64,000 bases of DNA from NCBI GenBank assembly GCA_019801415.1, contig JAHVJD010000005.1, forward strand, positions 1 to 64,000, written 5' to 3'. Positions 1 through 9,068 of this stretch are shown here, in pieces (positions within the stretch are counted from its first letter, which is position 1; every line of letters starts with the position of its first letter). The notes under the pieces were generated by a model. It ran no database searches and was not told the origin of the DNA. It saw nothing but the letters and a program-made list of their open reading frames with translations. Origin of the DNA: Nocardioides marinus (GTDB lineage: Bacteria > Pseudomonadota > Alphaproteobacteria > Rhodobacterales > Rhodobacteraceae). A program made the position numbers and the translations under genes.

Positions 1-575
1 TAAGCGCCCCCACAGCGCCTTGGGATACCGGCCCCCTGCGCCAGAAACCATCGTCCCGATGGACCAAAGGCCAGTCATGCACTAACAATCAAACCGGACC
101 AGTCGGATCAGGCTCCCCATGACAGAGAGGCCCGGCAGGAAGAATTGCCACTAAAGAGGCAACAACTCTCAAAAATCTCTCACAAAAGTTTATCCAGTAC
201 TCCACATAGGAATACTCTACTCCCTGAAAGGATACCGCAGAGTACTCTAAGGTTAGACCCGGAAAAGGATAAGAATGATGCCTTCAGCCCCCCTGTAGGA
301 GAGATGTGCCTTAAGGCTACAAACCTTCGGTCCATTAACGCAGGTGGAGCATATGCTGCCGCTGCCACCCGCCCGATACCGCACGACGACTTGGTCGGAC
401 CGCTACTCAACCTTGAAAACCGACAAGCGGCTCCGCCAAATTCATCCGCTTGGCAAGGCCTTACTAGGAGACGGGAAAGCCCCCCCTCAAGCATGCTTCG
501 CGCATCAATGGCCCGACCTGACAGTTGGCTCACTCCTTGAACATTCAGGTTTTACGCTACTCAGAAGGAGCTGCG
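1..575. other. Intergenic stretch without a convincing gene
   Basis: The open frames on both strands here overlap each other, lack a good ribosome binding site and show no family resemblance, so I call no gene. A segment at 94-114 (CCGGACCAGTCGGATCAGGCT) recurs in nearly identical form at 29669-29690, beside transposon debris. This suggests remnant mobile-element sequence. The downstream ligase gene ends at 576 on the opposite strand, so this region also lies at the 3' end of that transcript. Confidence 0.4.
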
Positions 576-1889
576 CTAGTAGACTTGAGCGTAGACAGCA
601 CATCTCTCCTCTGGCGGCATCGAGTCTAGATAGGCCAGCTCACCCCTTTTATGAGCAAGGTAGACTTCTGCAAAGCCTTCCGGAAACCAACTGCGAGCAA
701 TGTCATTGTGCTCGAACCGCGCCAGGGCTTCGGGCAGCGCTTCAGGCAGTCGGGTATAGCCGCGCGCCTTCAACGCCTCTGCGGACAGTAATGACAAGTC
801 TTCTTGGGTCACTGGCGGTGCGGCCAGGTTCTCTTGCAGGCCTTGCGCCCCAGCATGCACGATTGCAGCAAGCGCCAGATACGGCGAGGCAGCGGCGTCG
901 CCGGCCCGAAACTCAAAATTGTACTGGCGGGCAATGCCGGCCTCGTCCTGTGCCGAGGTTGGGCAGATCCGCAACGAAGCCTCGCGGTCACGCAAGCCCA
1001 GATTGTTGTAGGCTGCGCTCCAGCGGTGCGGCGTCAGGCGCAGGTAAGACACGTCGCTCGGTGCGGTGAAGGCAACAATGCTGTCTAGGTATTTCAGTAC
1101 ACCTGCCAGAAACGCACCGGTCGCACTGGACATTCCCGCAGGACCAGCCGGATCATAAGTGGCTGGGATCCCCTGAGCATCTACAAAACTCATATGGATA
1201 TGCACGCCATTACCGACGTTTTCAGGGTCGCGGATCGGCGTGAAAGTCGCTCGTTCCCCGCATCTGCGGGCAACCGAACGGGTGACCTCTCTCAAAACAG
1301 CAGCATGGTCGGCGGCGCGCAAACCATCCGTGGGATCAATTGTGACCTCGTACTGGTCGGGGCCGTATTCATTCATGAAAGTATCCGTTTCCATGCCCGC
1401 TTGCCCCAGCGCCCCCATCAGGCTTTCGGCCAGTTCACGTTTCTGCTGAAAACCGGAATGGGTATAGGCCTCACCGAATGCGGGCGACCCCGCATCCAGC
1501 TGGAATTCGTGCTCGAAGGCAGCGACCAGCCTGACACCGCCAAGATCTTCTAGCCGTTTAAGCGCCTGCTTGAGAATAGAGCGCGTGCAGCAGCTCCAGG
1601 GCGCTCCGTCAAGTTCGCGGATGTCTCCCAGCACAAAGCGGTCCGCCGGGCTGCCATCCCCGTAATCGATATCAACCAACGTTTCCGCATCGGGCACCAG
1701 CAGAAGATCGCCCAAGGATCCAAATGGTGTCTCGGCAATTTTGTCGAAACAGGTGATCTGAACATTGGTGGGCGTCCATCCCACCCCCTTGGCCGAGCGT
1801 TTTTCCAGGTCCGCCAGCGGAAAGCTTTTGCCGCGGATCTTACCGGCGAAATCCGAGGTCGCTGCGAATACCAAGGGGGTCTTAATCAT
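576..1889 (-). CDS. Glutamine synthetase family ligase
   Basis: A 437-residue protein of the glutamine synthetase fold, which joins glutamate (or a related acid) to an amine at the cost of ATP. Visible family landmarks are the metal/substrate segment FEHEFQL, the NGVHIHMSF segment matching the GSGMHVHQS region of true GlnA, and the arginine segment NNLGLRDREASLRICP. The length fits the gamma-glutamylamine synthetase group (PuuA or GlnA4-like) rather than the roughly 470-residue housekeeping enzyme, and the NGVHIHMSF segment differs from that of GlnA. Its start overlaps the end of the RpiR gene by 8 bases, so the two are cotranscribed. With the facing importer and amidohydrolases, a role in amine or amide catabolism is likely; the substrate is unknown. 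Confidence 0.85.
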   Translation of the reverse strand: MIKTPLVFAATSDFAGKIRGKSFPLADLEKRSAKGVGWTPTNVQITCFDKIAETPFGSLGDLLLVPDAETLVDIDYGDGSPADRFVLGDIRELDGAPWSCCTRSILKQALKRLEDLGGVRLVAAFEHEFQLDAGSPAFGEAYTHSGFQQKRELAESLMGALGQAGMETDTFMNEYGPDQYEVTIDPTDGLRAADHAAVLREVTRSVARRCGERATFTPIRDPENVGNGVHIHMSFVDAQGIPATYDPAGPAGMSSATGAFLAGVLKYLDSIVAFTAPSDVSYLRLTPHRWSAAYNNLGLRDREASLRICPTSAQDEAGIARQYNFEFRAGDAAASPYLALAAIVHAGAQGLQENLAAPPVTQEDLSLLSAEALKARGYTRLPEALPEALARFEHNDIARSWFPEGFAEVYLAHKRGELAYLDSMPPEERCAVYAQVY

Positions 1890-2745
1890 CGCTTATCTCT
1901 CCTATGTCCAAACGAAGGGCATCCCATCGCTCAATTCTCTTGCGCGCCTTATCCCAACCGCCTTCCGCAATCCGCGTAACAACCGCCTCCAGCAGCACCA
2001 GCGCGCCCACATAGCTGTCCCAGACAGTCCCACTTTCGATAGGTGTCGCGATAACCTCGCTTGCCACTCGCGCAACAGGTGAAAGCCACTTGTCCGTTAG
2101 CAGGATAACCTGCGCGCCCTGTCGGCTGGCCGCCCGCTCCGCAAGTTGTTCGAGGCTGGGTTGGTAGCGTCGGAAATCCACCACAAAAACCACATCACGC
2201 GGCTTCATGCGTAAGAGGTATTCGGGCCAGATTTCGGGATCAGCAGGCAGGTGATAAACATTACCCCGCATTTGCCGTAAGTGGCGCGACAGGTACAAAG
2301 CCAGCGCATCACTGATGCGCCCCCCGATCACATAGACGCTGCGCTTTTCGTCAGCAAACATATCGCAGACACGGTCAAATTGCGCTTGAGTGATGGCTGC
2401 CGTCGATTCTGACAGCAGCGCTGTAGCCCTGTTGACGAAATCTTCCAGGAAGTCCCCCTTCATCGCACGATCGCTCTGATGCAGGTCCAGAGGCGAACGG
2501 TTGCCCTCCTTCAGCTCGTCGATCAGGTGGCGCTGGAAGTCCTGATAGCCCGAAAAGCCAAGTTTGGCGACAAACCTCGAGATGGAGGGGGGCGATGTTT
2601 TCGTCTTTTCCGCAAGCGCTTGGATCGGCTCCAAGCCAGCGAACGGGTAGTCCAGCAATAACGCCGTACACAGTTTTCGCTCGGTCGCGGTCAGCGTGTC
2701 CGACAAAGATTCCAGCCGCGTTCTGACATGCATTTCTTGTTTCAT
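1882..2745 (-). CDS. MurR/RpiR family transcriptional regulator
   Basis: A 287-residue regulator with an N-terminal RpiR-type helix-turn-helix (about residues 10-85; the segment TSPPSISRFVAKLGFSGYQD is characteristic) and a C-terminal SIS domain (about 125-265) that normally binds a phosphosugar or other ligand. It is the first gene of a minus-strand pair with the glutamine-synthetase-like ligase (8-base overlap) and is divergent from the Liv-type importer across 103 bases. It probably controls both directions. The start at 2745 is followed by plausible N-terminal sequence; an ATG three codons downstream (MHVRTRLES) is an alternative. Confidence 0.9.
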   Translation of the reverse strand: MKQEMHVRTRLESLSDTLTATERKLCTALLLDYPFAGLEPIQALAEKTKTSPPSISRFVAKLGFSGYQDFQRHLIDELKEGNRSPLDLHQSDRAMKGDFLEDFVNRATALLSESTAAITQAQFDRVCDMFADEKRSVYVIGGRISDALALYLSRHLRQMRGNVYHLPADPEIWPEYLLRMKPRDVVFVVDFRRYQPSLEQLAERAASRQGAQVILLTDKWLSPVARVASEVIATPIESGTVWDSYVGALVLLEAVVTRIAEGGWDKARKRIERWDALRLDIGEISDD

Positions 2746-2771
2746 GCATCCAGAGACGATTTTGAAAATAG

Positions 2772-2801
2772 AAAGTCAACAAGCAAAAAAACATTGACTT
2801 T
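2772..2801. promoter_or_regulatory. Inverted repeat in the RpiR/livMG divergent promoter
   Basis: AAAGTCAA (2772-2779) and TTGACTTT (2794-2801) are a perfect 8-base inverted repeat with a 14-base A-rich spacer. The motif TTTGAAAAT occurs on both sides (2761 and 2799). The placement midway between two divergent genes makes it a good candidate operator for the RpiR protein. Binding is inferred, not shown. Confidence 0.45.
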
Positions 2802-2848
2802 GAAAATGTGCGATCAGCATTGTAGGGGCAACTTCACGGGAGCCGTCC

Positions 2849-4687
2849 ATGATCACTTCGCCAAGAACGCACATGCTTGCCGCCCTCTCTGCAATCATCG
2901 CCGGAGCCGTCGGCACCGCATTGATCGCAAGTTTCCTAGGGCCTGCTGCGGAGCGGATTGTCACGGTGTTTTTCATCTCGCTGATCGGCGTGGTCGGCAT
3001 CGGCATCTACAGCGGCAACAGCGGCATTCTCAGCTTCGGCCATGTGGCCTTCATGGCAATCGGCGCCTATGTGTCCGCCCTGCTGACCCTGCCGTCGCAA
3101 TTGAAGATCGCGACCCTGCCGAATCTGCCGGAGTGGCTGGCGACCACCGAAATGGGGCTGCTGCCCGCAACGGTAATCGCGATGGCAGTGACGGGCCTCG
3201 TGGCGCTGCTTGTCGGTGCGGCAATCGGCAGACTGGAAGGATCCGCCGCCACAATTTCGACCCTGGGTCTCTTAATCATCGTGCATGGTGTCATCATCGG
3301 CTGGCGGGATGTGACCCGCGGTGCCCAGTCCTTCTTCGGAGTGCCCCGCGAAACCGGCATCTGGACTGCGGTGGCAGGCGTCATCGTGGCGCTGGTACTT
3401 GCGCGGCTGTACCGGGATTCTATTTCGGGACTGAGGCTGCGGGCGGGCCGCGAAAACGCGATTGCGGCTTCGGCCGTCGGCATCAACATCCCGCGCGAGC
3501 GCCTGATCTCCTTCGTGCTGGCGGGGATGACAATGGCGCTGGCTGGTGCTTTGCTGGCTCATTTTCTGGGCGCGTTCAGCCCCAAGAAATTCTACTTCAA
3601 CGATACGTTTCTACTGCTGGCCATGCTGATCGTAGGCGGTATGAGCACCATTACCGGCGCCGTGACCGGCGCGGTGATCATCACGCTGGTGACCGAGGTC
3701 CTGCGTCGGCTAGAGAGCGGCCTGTCCATAGGCGGCATCGAACTTCCCGCGGTTTTCGGCACAACACAGATCGGCATCGGGCTGATCATTCTGCTCGCCA
3801 TGTTCCGCAAGCCCGAAGGCCTTGCCGGATTAAAAGAATGGGAAGAAAGACTCTTTCCGCCCGCTGCCGCTGGCAACGCTGCGCCCGCCATGCCCAAAGC
3901 ACACGCCTCCACGCCGCTTGTTGCAAAGGGCATGACCATGCGGTTTGGCGGACTGGTCGCGGTCAGCAATGTGTCGCTGACCTTGCAGCCCGGCGAAATC
4001 CTCGGCCTGATCGGCCCTAACGGCTCCGGAAAAACCACGCTGCTGAATATGCTGTCGGGTGTCCTGCAGCCGAGCGAGGGAACCGTGACGCAAGGCAGCG
4101 TTGACCTGACAGGGATCCCTTCGCACGAGGTTGCGGATCATGGGATCGCACGAACGTTTCAGAACATTCGCCTGTTTCCCGATCTGACGGTTCATCAGAA
4201 CGTACTTGTTGCCGCCCTGTCAACGCGCGGCGGCGCCGAAGCAGAGGAGCGCGCTCAGGCGGCGCTGACCGAACTAGGAGTTGCAGCCCTGGCTGGAGAA
4301 AATGCCGGCAACCTGTCTTACGGCGATCAGCGCCGCGTTGAAATTGCCCGTGCATTGGCGTGCCAGCCGACCCTGCTGTTTCTGGACGAACCGGCGGCTG
4401 GCATGAACCGTGAGGAAACCGACGCTCTGATGGAAACCCTGCGCGGCGTCACCCGCAATCTGGGCATCGGTATCCTGATGGTCGACCACGACCTAGCCCT
4501 GATCAATCAGCTATGCGACCGGCTGGCGGTGCTGAACGAAGGCAAGCTGATCGCCCAAGGCACGCCGGCTGAGGTCCGGCAGGACCCCGCGGTCATCGAG
4601 GCCTACCTCGGCCCCGGAAAACTAAGCTCCAAGAAAAACACTAAGCCCCAGGGTCAACCCGGGCGCAAACCAGAACTGGCCGGATGA
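2849..4687 (+). CDS. Fused branched-chain-type ABC permease and ATPase (LivM-LivG)
   Basis: A 612-residue fusion. Residues about 1-330 form a LivM-type permease with many hydrophobic segments. Residues about 350-600 form a LivG-type ATPase with Walker A GPNGSGKTT (near 390), signature LSYGDQRRVEIARAL and Walker B LLFLDEPAAGM. It supplies one membrane subunit and one nucleotide-binding subunit of an importer of the amino acid/amide/urea class. Separate genes for the binding protein, second ATPase and second permease follow within 37, 11 and 1 bases. Such LivMG fusions are known in this transporter family. The gene is divergent from rpiR, which likely regulates it. Confidence 0.92.
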   Translation: MITSPRTHMLAALSAIIAGAVGTALIASFLGPAAERIVTVFFISLIGVVGIGIYSGNSGILSFGHVAFMAIGAYVSALLTLPSQLKIATLPNLPEWLATTEMGLLPATVIAMAVTGLVALLVGAAIGRLEGSAATISTLGLLIIVHGVIIGWRDVTRGAQSFFGVPRETGIWTAVAGVIVALVLARLYRDSISGLRLRAGRENAIAASAVGINIPRERLISFVLAGMTMALAGALLAHFLGAFSPKKFYFNDTFLLLAMLIVGGMSTITGAVTGAVIITLVTEVLRRLESGLSIGGIELPAVFGTTQIGIGLIILLAMFRKPEGLAGLKEWEERLFPPAAAGNAAPAMPKAHASTPLVAKGMTMRFGGLVAVSNVSLTLQPGEILGLIGPNGSGKTTLLNMLSGVLQPSEGTVTQGSVDLTGIPSHEVADHGIARTFQNIRLFPDLTVHQNVLVAALSTRGGAEAEERAQAALTELGVAALAGENAGNLSYGDQRRVEIARALACQPTLLFLDEPAAGMNREETDALMETLRGVTRNLGIGILMVDHDLALINQLCDRLAVLNEGKLIAQGTPAEVRQDPAVIEAYLGPGKLSSKKNTKPQGQPGRKPELAG

Positions 4688-4724
4688 TCCCAGAGGCCAG
4701 ACCCCAACAGACGGAGACTTACTC

Positions 4725-5882
4725 ATGAAAGCACTGCTTCTATCATCCACTCTGGCTGCCGCCTTTGCGGCGGCTCCCGCCCTCTCCGAAACGCTGCGCG
4801 TCGGAGTCGCCACAGCACAAACCGGGGCCCTGGCCTACGCGGACGTGCCGGTGTCTGGCGGGATGCGCTTGGCCGCCGACGAGATCAACGCAAAGGGCGG
4901 CATTGGCGGCGACGTCAAGATCGAACTTGTCGAAAAGGATGTGCGGTCCGATGCGGCGCAAACTTCGATTGCGACCCAAGAGCTGGCGGATGACGGTGTC
5001 TCCGTGATCGTGCTGCCCTGCGACTCCGATCCGGCGCTGGCTGCAATCGGCGTCATTTCCTCGGCGCAGATCCCGGCAATCTCGACCTGCGCCTCCTCGC
5101 CGACCCTGCCGATGATCGGCGGCGATTACATGTTCTCGAACTTCCCGGGCGACAATGTGCAGGCGACCGTCTCCGCCAAATGGGCCTGGGACGAGGGCCA
5201 CCGCAACGCTTATATCATCTACTCGCCCGACACCCAGTACACGACGATGCCGCTCTATTTTGCTGAAGTGTTCGAGAAACTGGGTGGAACCATCGCCGGG
5301 CAGGCAACCAATACCATCGGCCAGCAGGATTTTTCCGCTATCGCCACCAAGGTTGCAGCGCTGGACCCGCAGCCGGATGTCATCATGACGTCGGCCTATG
5401 AGCCGGACTTTCCTTCGTTGCTGAAGGCGCTGCGCGCGGCGGGTGTGACCGGCCAGGTCATAGGCTCTGACGGCATCGATAGCCCGACGACCTTCTCGCT
5501 GGGCGACGTTGCCGAGGGCGTCGTTTTCACCACCGCAGGCCATGCAACGCCTGGAAGTCCGCTAGAAGCATTCAACTCCGCCTATGAAGCCGCCAACGGC
5601 GCCCCGCCGGAAACGATTTTCAGTGCAGTCGGCTACGACCTGATCAAGGTTCTGGAGGCCGCTGTACTGGCGGCAGACGGATCAGTGGAACCCAGCGCCT
5701 TGCGCGATGCGATTGCCGGGCTGGAGAATGTTCAAGGGGCGACCAGCCTCATCACTTACAAAGGCACGGATGGAATGCCGGTTCGCCAGGTCTCGCTGAT
5801 CCGCGTTGCGGACGGCGAGCGTGAACTCGTCGGGCAGCCCTCACCAGACGCCTCGCTGATCCCAGCGCCACGCATGCAATAA
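4725..5882 (+). CDS. Periplasmic amino-acid/amide-type binding protein (LivK-like)
   Basis: A 385-residue solute-binding protein of the Peripla_BP_6 family. The N-terminus has a cleavable signal peptide (MKALLLSSTLAAAFAAAPALS, cut near ALS-ET). The mature part begins with the typical LRVGVATAQTGALAYADVP, and GGMRLAADEINAKGGIGG follows. It captures the ligand for the LivMG/F/H importer. The ribosome site is an AGACGGAGAC-like stretch before the ATG. Ligand specificity cannot be read from sequence; the neighbouring enzymes suggest a nitrogenous organic compound. Confidence 0.9.
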   Translation: MKALLLSSTLAAAFAAAPALSETLRVGVATAQTGALAYADVPVSGGMRLAADEINAKGGIGGDVKIELVEKDVRSDAAQTSIATQELADDGVSVIVLPCDSDPALAAIGVISSAQIPAISTCASSPTLPMIGGDYMFSNFPGDNVQATVSAKWAWDEGHRNAYIIYSPDTQYTTMPLYFAEVFEKLGGTIAGQATNTIGQQDFSAIATKVAALDPQPDVIMTSAYEPDFPSLLKALRAAGVTGQVIGSDGIDSPTTFSLGDVAEGVVFTTAGHATPGSPLEAFNSAYEAANGAPPETIFSAVGYDLIKVLEAAVLAADGSVEPSALRDAIAGLENVQGATSLITYKGTDGMPVRQVSLIRVADGERELVGQPSPDASLIPAPRMQ

Positions 5883-5893
5883 GGAGCGTCCCG

Positions 5894-6610
5894 GTGTCAG
5901 CGCTTTTGTCTGTTCAATCATTCCATGTTCACTACGGAGCAGTCGAAGCGGTACGCGGCATCGACTTTGAAATCCGGGAGGGCGAAATCATCGCCCTTCT
6001 GGGAGCCAACGGGGCCGGAAAGTCCTCAACACTTAATGCCCTTGTCGGCCTTATTCCCGTCGCCGCCGGTACAGTGATGTTTGACGGGTCGGACATCACC
6101 CACAACGCTCCTGAGACCCTGGCCCCGGCAGGGCTCACCTTGTCGCCGGAAGGGCGCCGTGTTTTCGGCACGCTCAGCGTGGCAGAAAACCTGCTGATGG
6201 GTGCCTACGGCATCCGCGACAAACAGGCCGTGGCAGCAGCTTGGGACCGTGTCTACACGCTGTTTCCCATCCTGTATGAGCGCCGCGATCAATTCGCCGG
6301 CACGCTGTCGGGCGGGCAGCAGCAAATGCTGGCCGTCGGCCGCGCTCTCATGAGTAACCCCCGGCTGCTGCTGCTTGATGAGCCGTCGCTGGGGCTTGCC
6401 CCGAAGATTGTCGAGCAGGTGTTTGAGCTGATCACCTTGCTGCGCGATCAAGGGGTGACGTTGGCCGTCGTCGAGCAGAACGTCGCCATGGCTTTGGAAG
6501 TCGCAGATCGTGGCTACCTGATGTCTGGCGGCAGGATCGTCGCAGCGGGCTCTGCTGCAGAACTGGCACAGTCGGATTCACTGCAATCTGCCTATTTGGG
6601 AGCAGGCTGA
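5894..6610 (+). CDS. ABC transporter ATPase, LivF type
   Basis: A 238-residue ATPase with Walker A GANGAGKSS, signature LSGGQQQMLAVGRALM, Walker B LLLLDEPSLGLAP and the LivF-typical VEQNVAMALEVADRGYLMSGG ending. It pairs with the LivG half of the upstream fusion. The GTG start at 5894 is preceded by AAGGAGCGTCCCG, a clear ribosome binding site. It lies 11 bases after the binding-protein gene and 1 base before the permease gene, so it is part of the same operon. Confidence 0.93.
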   Translation: MSALLSVQSFHVHYGAVEAVRGIDFEIREGEIIALLGANGAGKSSTLNALVGLIPVAAGTVMFDGSDITHNAPETLAPAGLTLSPEGRRVFGTLSVAENLLMGAYGIRDKQAVAAAWDRVYTLFPILYERRDQFAGTLSGGQQQMLAVGRALMSNPRLLLLDEPSLGLAPKIVEQVFELITLLRDQGVTLAVVEQNVAMALEVADRGYLMSGGRIVAAGSAAELAQSDSLQSAYLGAG

Positions 6611-6611
6611 T

Positions 6612-7505
6612 ATGGACCTGATATTACAGCAGACTGTTAATGCATTTGCCTTGGGGGGCACCTATGCGTTGCTCGCGCTGGGGCTGGCGGTTGTCTTTTC
6701 CATTATGGGGCTGATCAATTTCGCCCACGGTGAACTGATGACAATTGCCGGCTATGTCCTGATGTACTGCGGGCTTGCGGGCTTTCCCTTTGTTCTGTCC
6801 GTCGCCTTGGCCGTTAGCGCAGCAGTGGCGGCAGCAGTCCTGATGGAGCGGATCGCCTTCCGCCCTGTCCGCAATGCCTCCGGCGCAACAATGCTGGTCA
6901 CCAGCTTTGCCATTGCAATGATCCTCCAGGTGCTGTTTCAGAACCTGATCTCAGCGCGGTCCCAGGCTGTGGTGCTTCCTCAATTCCTCTCGGACAGCGT
7001 CCAGTTCGGCGGCTTGATTATCGGCGTCAACAAGATCGCCGCGATCGCGGCAACGGTCATCATGCTAGTGTTCCTTGACCGGTTCATGAAACACCAGAAA
7101 ACAGGCATCGCCATGCGTGCCTCAGCCGAAGATTTTGCCGTGGCAAGGCTGATGGGTATCCGTGCCAATACAGTGATCGCCGGCGCCTTTGCCCTGTCCG
7201 GCCTGCTGGCCGGTGTCGCAGCGGTCTTGTGGGTCAGTCAGCGTGCCTCGGTAGATCCGCTGATGGGCTTCACACCGGTACTGAAGGCCTTCATCGCAGC
7301 CATCTTGGGCGGTCTGGGATCCTTGCGCGGTGCGGTAGCCGGGGGCTTTCTGCTCGGATTTATCGAGATTTACCTTGCCGCCTTTCTGCCGCAGGAGCTG
7401 CAGGAGTTCCGCGACCCGATTGGCCTGTGCATCGTTGTTGCCGTGCTCCTGTTCCGTCCCAACGGACTAATTCCATCCCTCGCACTGAAGGCGGAAAAAG
7501 TGTGA
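6612..7505 (+). CDS. ABC transporter permease, LivH type
   Basis: A 297-residue integral membrane protein of the LivH family. The N-terminal segment GGTYALLALGLAVVFSIMGL followed by INFAHGELMTIAGY is diagnostic. The later segment LGGLGSLRGAVAGGFLLG is the conserved permease loop. It forms the second membrane subunit with the LivM half of the fused gene. Its stop codon overlaps the GTG start of the following amidohydrolase gene, which ties the hydrolase to transport of the same compound. Confidence 0.92.
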   Translation: MDLILQQTVNAFALGGTYALLALGLAVVFSIMGLINFAHGELMTIAGYVLMYCGLAGFPFVLSVALAVSAAVAAAVLMERIAFRPVRNASGATMLVTSFAIAMILQVLFQNLISARSQAVVLPQFLSDSVQFGGLIIGVNKIAAIAATVIMLVFLDRFMKHQKTGIAMRASAEDFAVARLMGIRANTVIAGAFALSGLLAGVAAVLWVSQRASVDPLMGFTPVLKAFIAAILGGLGSLRGAVAGGFLLGFIEIYLAAFLPQELQEFRDPIGLCIVVAVLLFRPNGLIPSLALKAEKV

Positions 7506-8272
7506 CCTACGGAAACGTCAAATCCGATCCTGCGACGCTGTTGGGTCCGCGCGACCCAGCCCCGGTGGAGCTTCTGAATAGCGCCAGCCGCCATCCGGTT
7601 CTGCTGGTCTGCGAACATGCGGGGCAGCAGATCCCGGAACGCTTGTCCGGCCTCGGGCTGTCGCGCACAGACCTCGACCGCCATATCGGCTGGGACATCG
7701 GCGCCGCGGCAGTGACCCGCAAGCTGGCCCACGCGATGGGAGCACCTGCGGTTCTGCAGGCATACAGCCGGCTGGTGATCGACTGCAACCGGCCGCCGGA
7801 GGCACCCGACGCGATGCCACTGATCAGCGACGGAACGCCTGTTCCCGGCAACCGCGGCCTGACCCAGCAGGACCGCGCGGCGCGGGTTTCCGGGATTTTC
7901 GCCCCCTACCAGGCGGCTGTCACAGAGGCCCGGGGGCAGCCTGAACGGCAGCTCTTGATCTCGATCCACAGCTTTACCGCCCGGATGGCCGGTGAGGTGC
8001 GTCCCTGGGACATAGCCTTCCTCTACCGCGGCGATGCAGACACACCTGAAAGACTGCGCCACGCCTTGCTGGAGCAAGCACCGGAGCTGTCGGTGGGCAT
8101 GAATGAGCCCTATCAGATCGATGACGAGTCCGACTGGTTCGTCCCCCGCCACGGCGAGGCCAGCGGCCTGCCACACAGCCTGATTGAAATCCGCAACGAC
8201 CTGATCGCCGATGACGCGGGCCAAAGCCGCTGGGCCGGTCTTTTGCGCACCGCCATCGAAAGCCTGCTTTAA
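7502..8272 (+). CDS. N-formylglutamate amidohydrolase family protein
   Basis: A 256-residue member of the N-formylglutamate amidohydrolase (HutG-like, FGase) family, zinc enzymes that deformylate or deacylate amino acids. The N-terminal segment HPVLLVCEHAGQQIPERL is the family hallmark, and SIHSFTARMAGEVRPWDIAF and SLIEIRNDLI carry further conserved positions. I chose the GTG at 7502 because it overlaps the livH stop and places the family motif about 30 residues in. No other histidine-degradation gene is nearby, so the substrate is probably not N-formylglutamate from the Hut pathway but a related N-acyl compound imported by the adjacent system (inference). Confidence 0.85.
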   Translation: MTYGNVKSDPATLLGPRDPAPVELLNSASRHPVLLVCEHAGQQIPERLSGLGLSRTDLDRHIGWDIGAAAVTRKLAHAMGAPAVLQAYSRLVIDCNRPPEAPDAMPLISDGTPVPGNRGLTQQDRAARVSGIFAPYQAAVTEARGQPERQLLISIHSFTARMAGEVRPWDIAFLYRGDADTPERLRHALLEQAPELSVGMNEPYQIDDESDWFVPRHGEASGLPHSLIEIRNDLIADDAGQSRWAGLLRTAIESLL

Positions 8273-8283
8273 GGAAGAAACAC

Positions 8284-8925
8284 ATGACACTGAGCCGAGA
8301 CATTCCCGTCGATCCGCAGCAAACCGCCCTTCTGTTCATCGACGTTCAGAATTTTGGCGCCCATCGCAAGGGCGCCGAATTCGTCAACATGCCGGAGGCC
8401 GAAGTCGCAGAGAAATACGGCTGGTACTTCGCGGAGCTGGAAGGCCGGGTCATTCCGAACATGCAGCAGCTCCAGCAGGCCAGCCGCGCCGCCGGGCTTG
8501 AGGTGATGTATACGACGATCGAAAGCCTCACTCTGGACGGGCGTGACCGCAGTCTCGATTACAAGATCACCGGCTTCAACGTGCCCAAGGGTGCCTGGGA
8601 CGGCAAGGTGATCGATGCGCTGGCTCCCGGCGAAGACGAAATCGTGCTGCCAAAGTCATCTTCCTCGGTCTTTGTGTCGACGCATATCGACTATGTTCTG
8701 CGCAACTTAGGTATCAAACAACTGGTGATCAGCGGGCTTATCACCGATCAATGCGTTGAGAGCGCCATCCGCGACGCCTGCGATCTGGGTTATCTGGTGA
8801 CACAAGTAACCGATGCCTGCCTGACCTATAGTCCCGAACGACAAGAAAATTCCATTTCGGCCGTACAGGGCTACTGCCGCCAGCGCACCACATCTGAGTT
8901 ACTTGAAGAGCTGACTCCGACCTGA
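8284..8925 (+). CDS. Isochorismatase-like cysteine hydrolase
   Basis: A 213-residue cysteine hydrolase of the isochorismatase-like family. The catalytic triad is visible: Asp20 in LLFIDVQNF, Lys124 in VLPKSSSSVF and Cys157 in TDQCVESAIRDACDLGY. Members hydrolyse amides, ureides or carbamoyl compounds (RutB, biuret hydrolase, N-carbamoylsarcosine amidase) or nicotinamide. The gene follows the FGase-like hydrolase by 11 bases with a GAAGAAACAC leader. The two hydrolases and the GS-like ligase imply that the imported compound carries an amide, ureide or formyl-like nitrogen group. Confidence 0.87.
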   Translation: MTLSRDIPVDPQQTALLFIDVQNFGAHRKGAEFVNMPEAEVAEKYGWYFAELEGRVIPNMQQLQQASRAAGLEVMYTTIESLTLDGRDRSLDYKITGFNVPKGAWDGKVIDALAPGEDEIVLPKSSSSVFVSTHIDYVLRNLGIKQLVISGLITDQCVESAIRDACDLGYLVTQVTDACLTYSPERQENSISAVQGYCRQRTTSELLEELTPT

Positions 8926-9068
8926 CGCCCCGCCAATCTTGCTGGGCGCAGGCCTTTGCAAACAAGCATTCTTAGCGCCGCGAGGGCGTCTGCGCCCTCT
9001 TTCGTAGTCCGCCAGCCCGCGGATTGCGGCGCCCTGACATATATTCGAACTGCAGGAGCGATCGCCCG

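Noticed and set aside
344-1069. 241-codon plus-strand frame over the end of the GS-like gene
   Set aside because: Half of it is antisense to the ligase gene and the rest has no motif or ribosome site.
2728-4020. 430-codon frame overlapping the livMG fusion
   Set aside because: Out-of-frame reading of the permease gene; Arg/His/Cys-rich translation typical of a shadow.
7502-8272. Histidine-degradation (hutG) assignment for the FGase-like gene
   Set aside because: No hutH, hutU, hutI or hutF neighbour; context is an amide-type importer, so the specific symbol is not justified.
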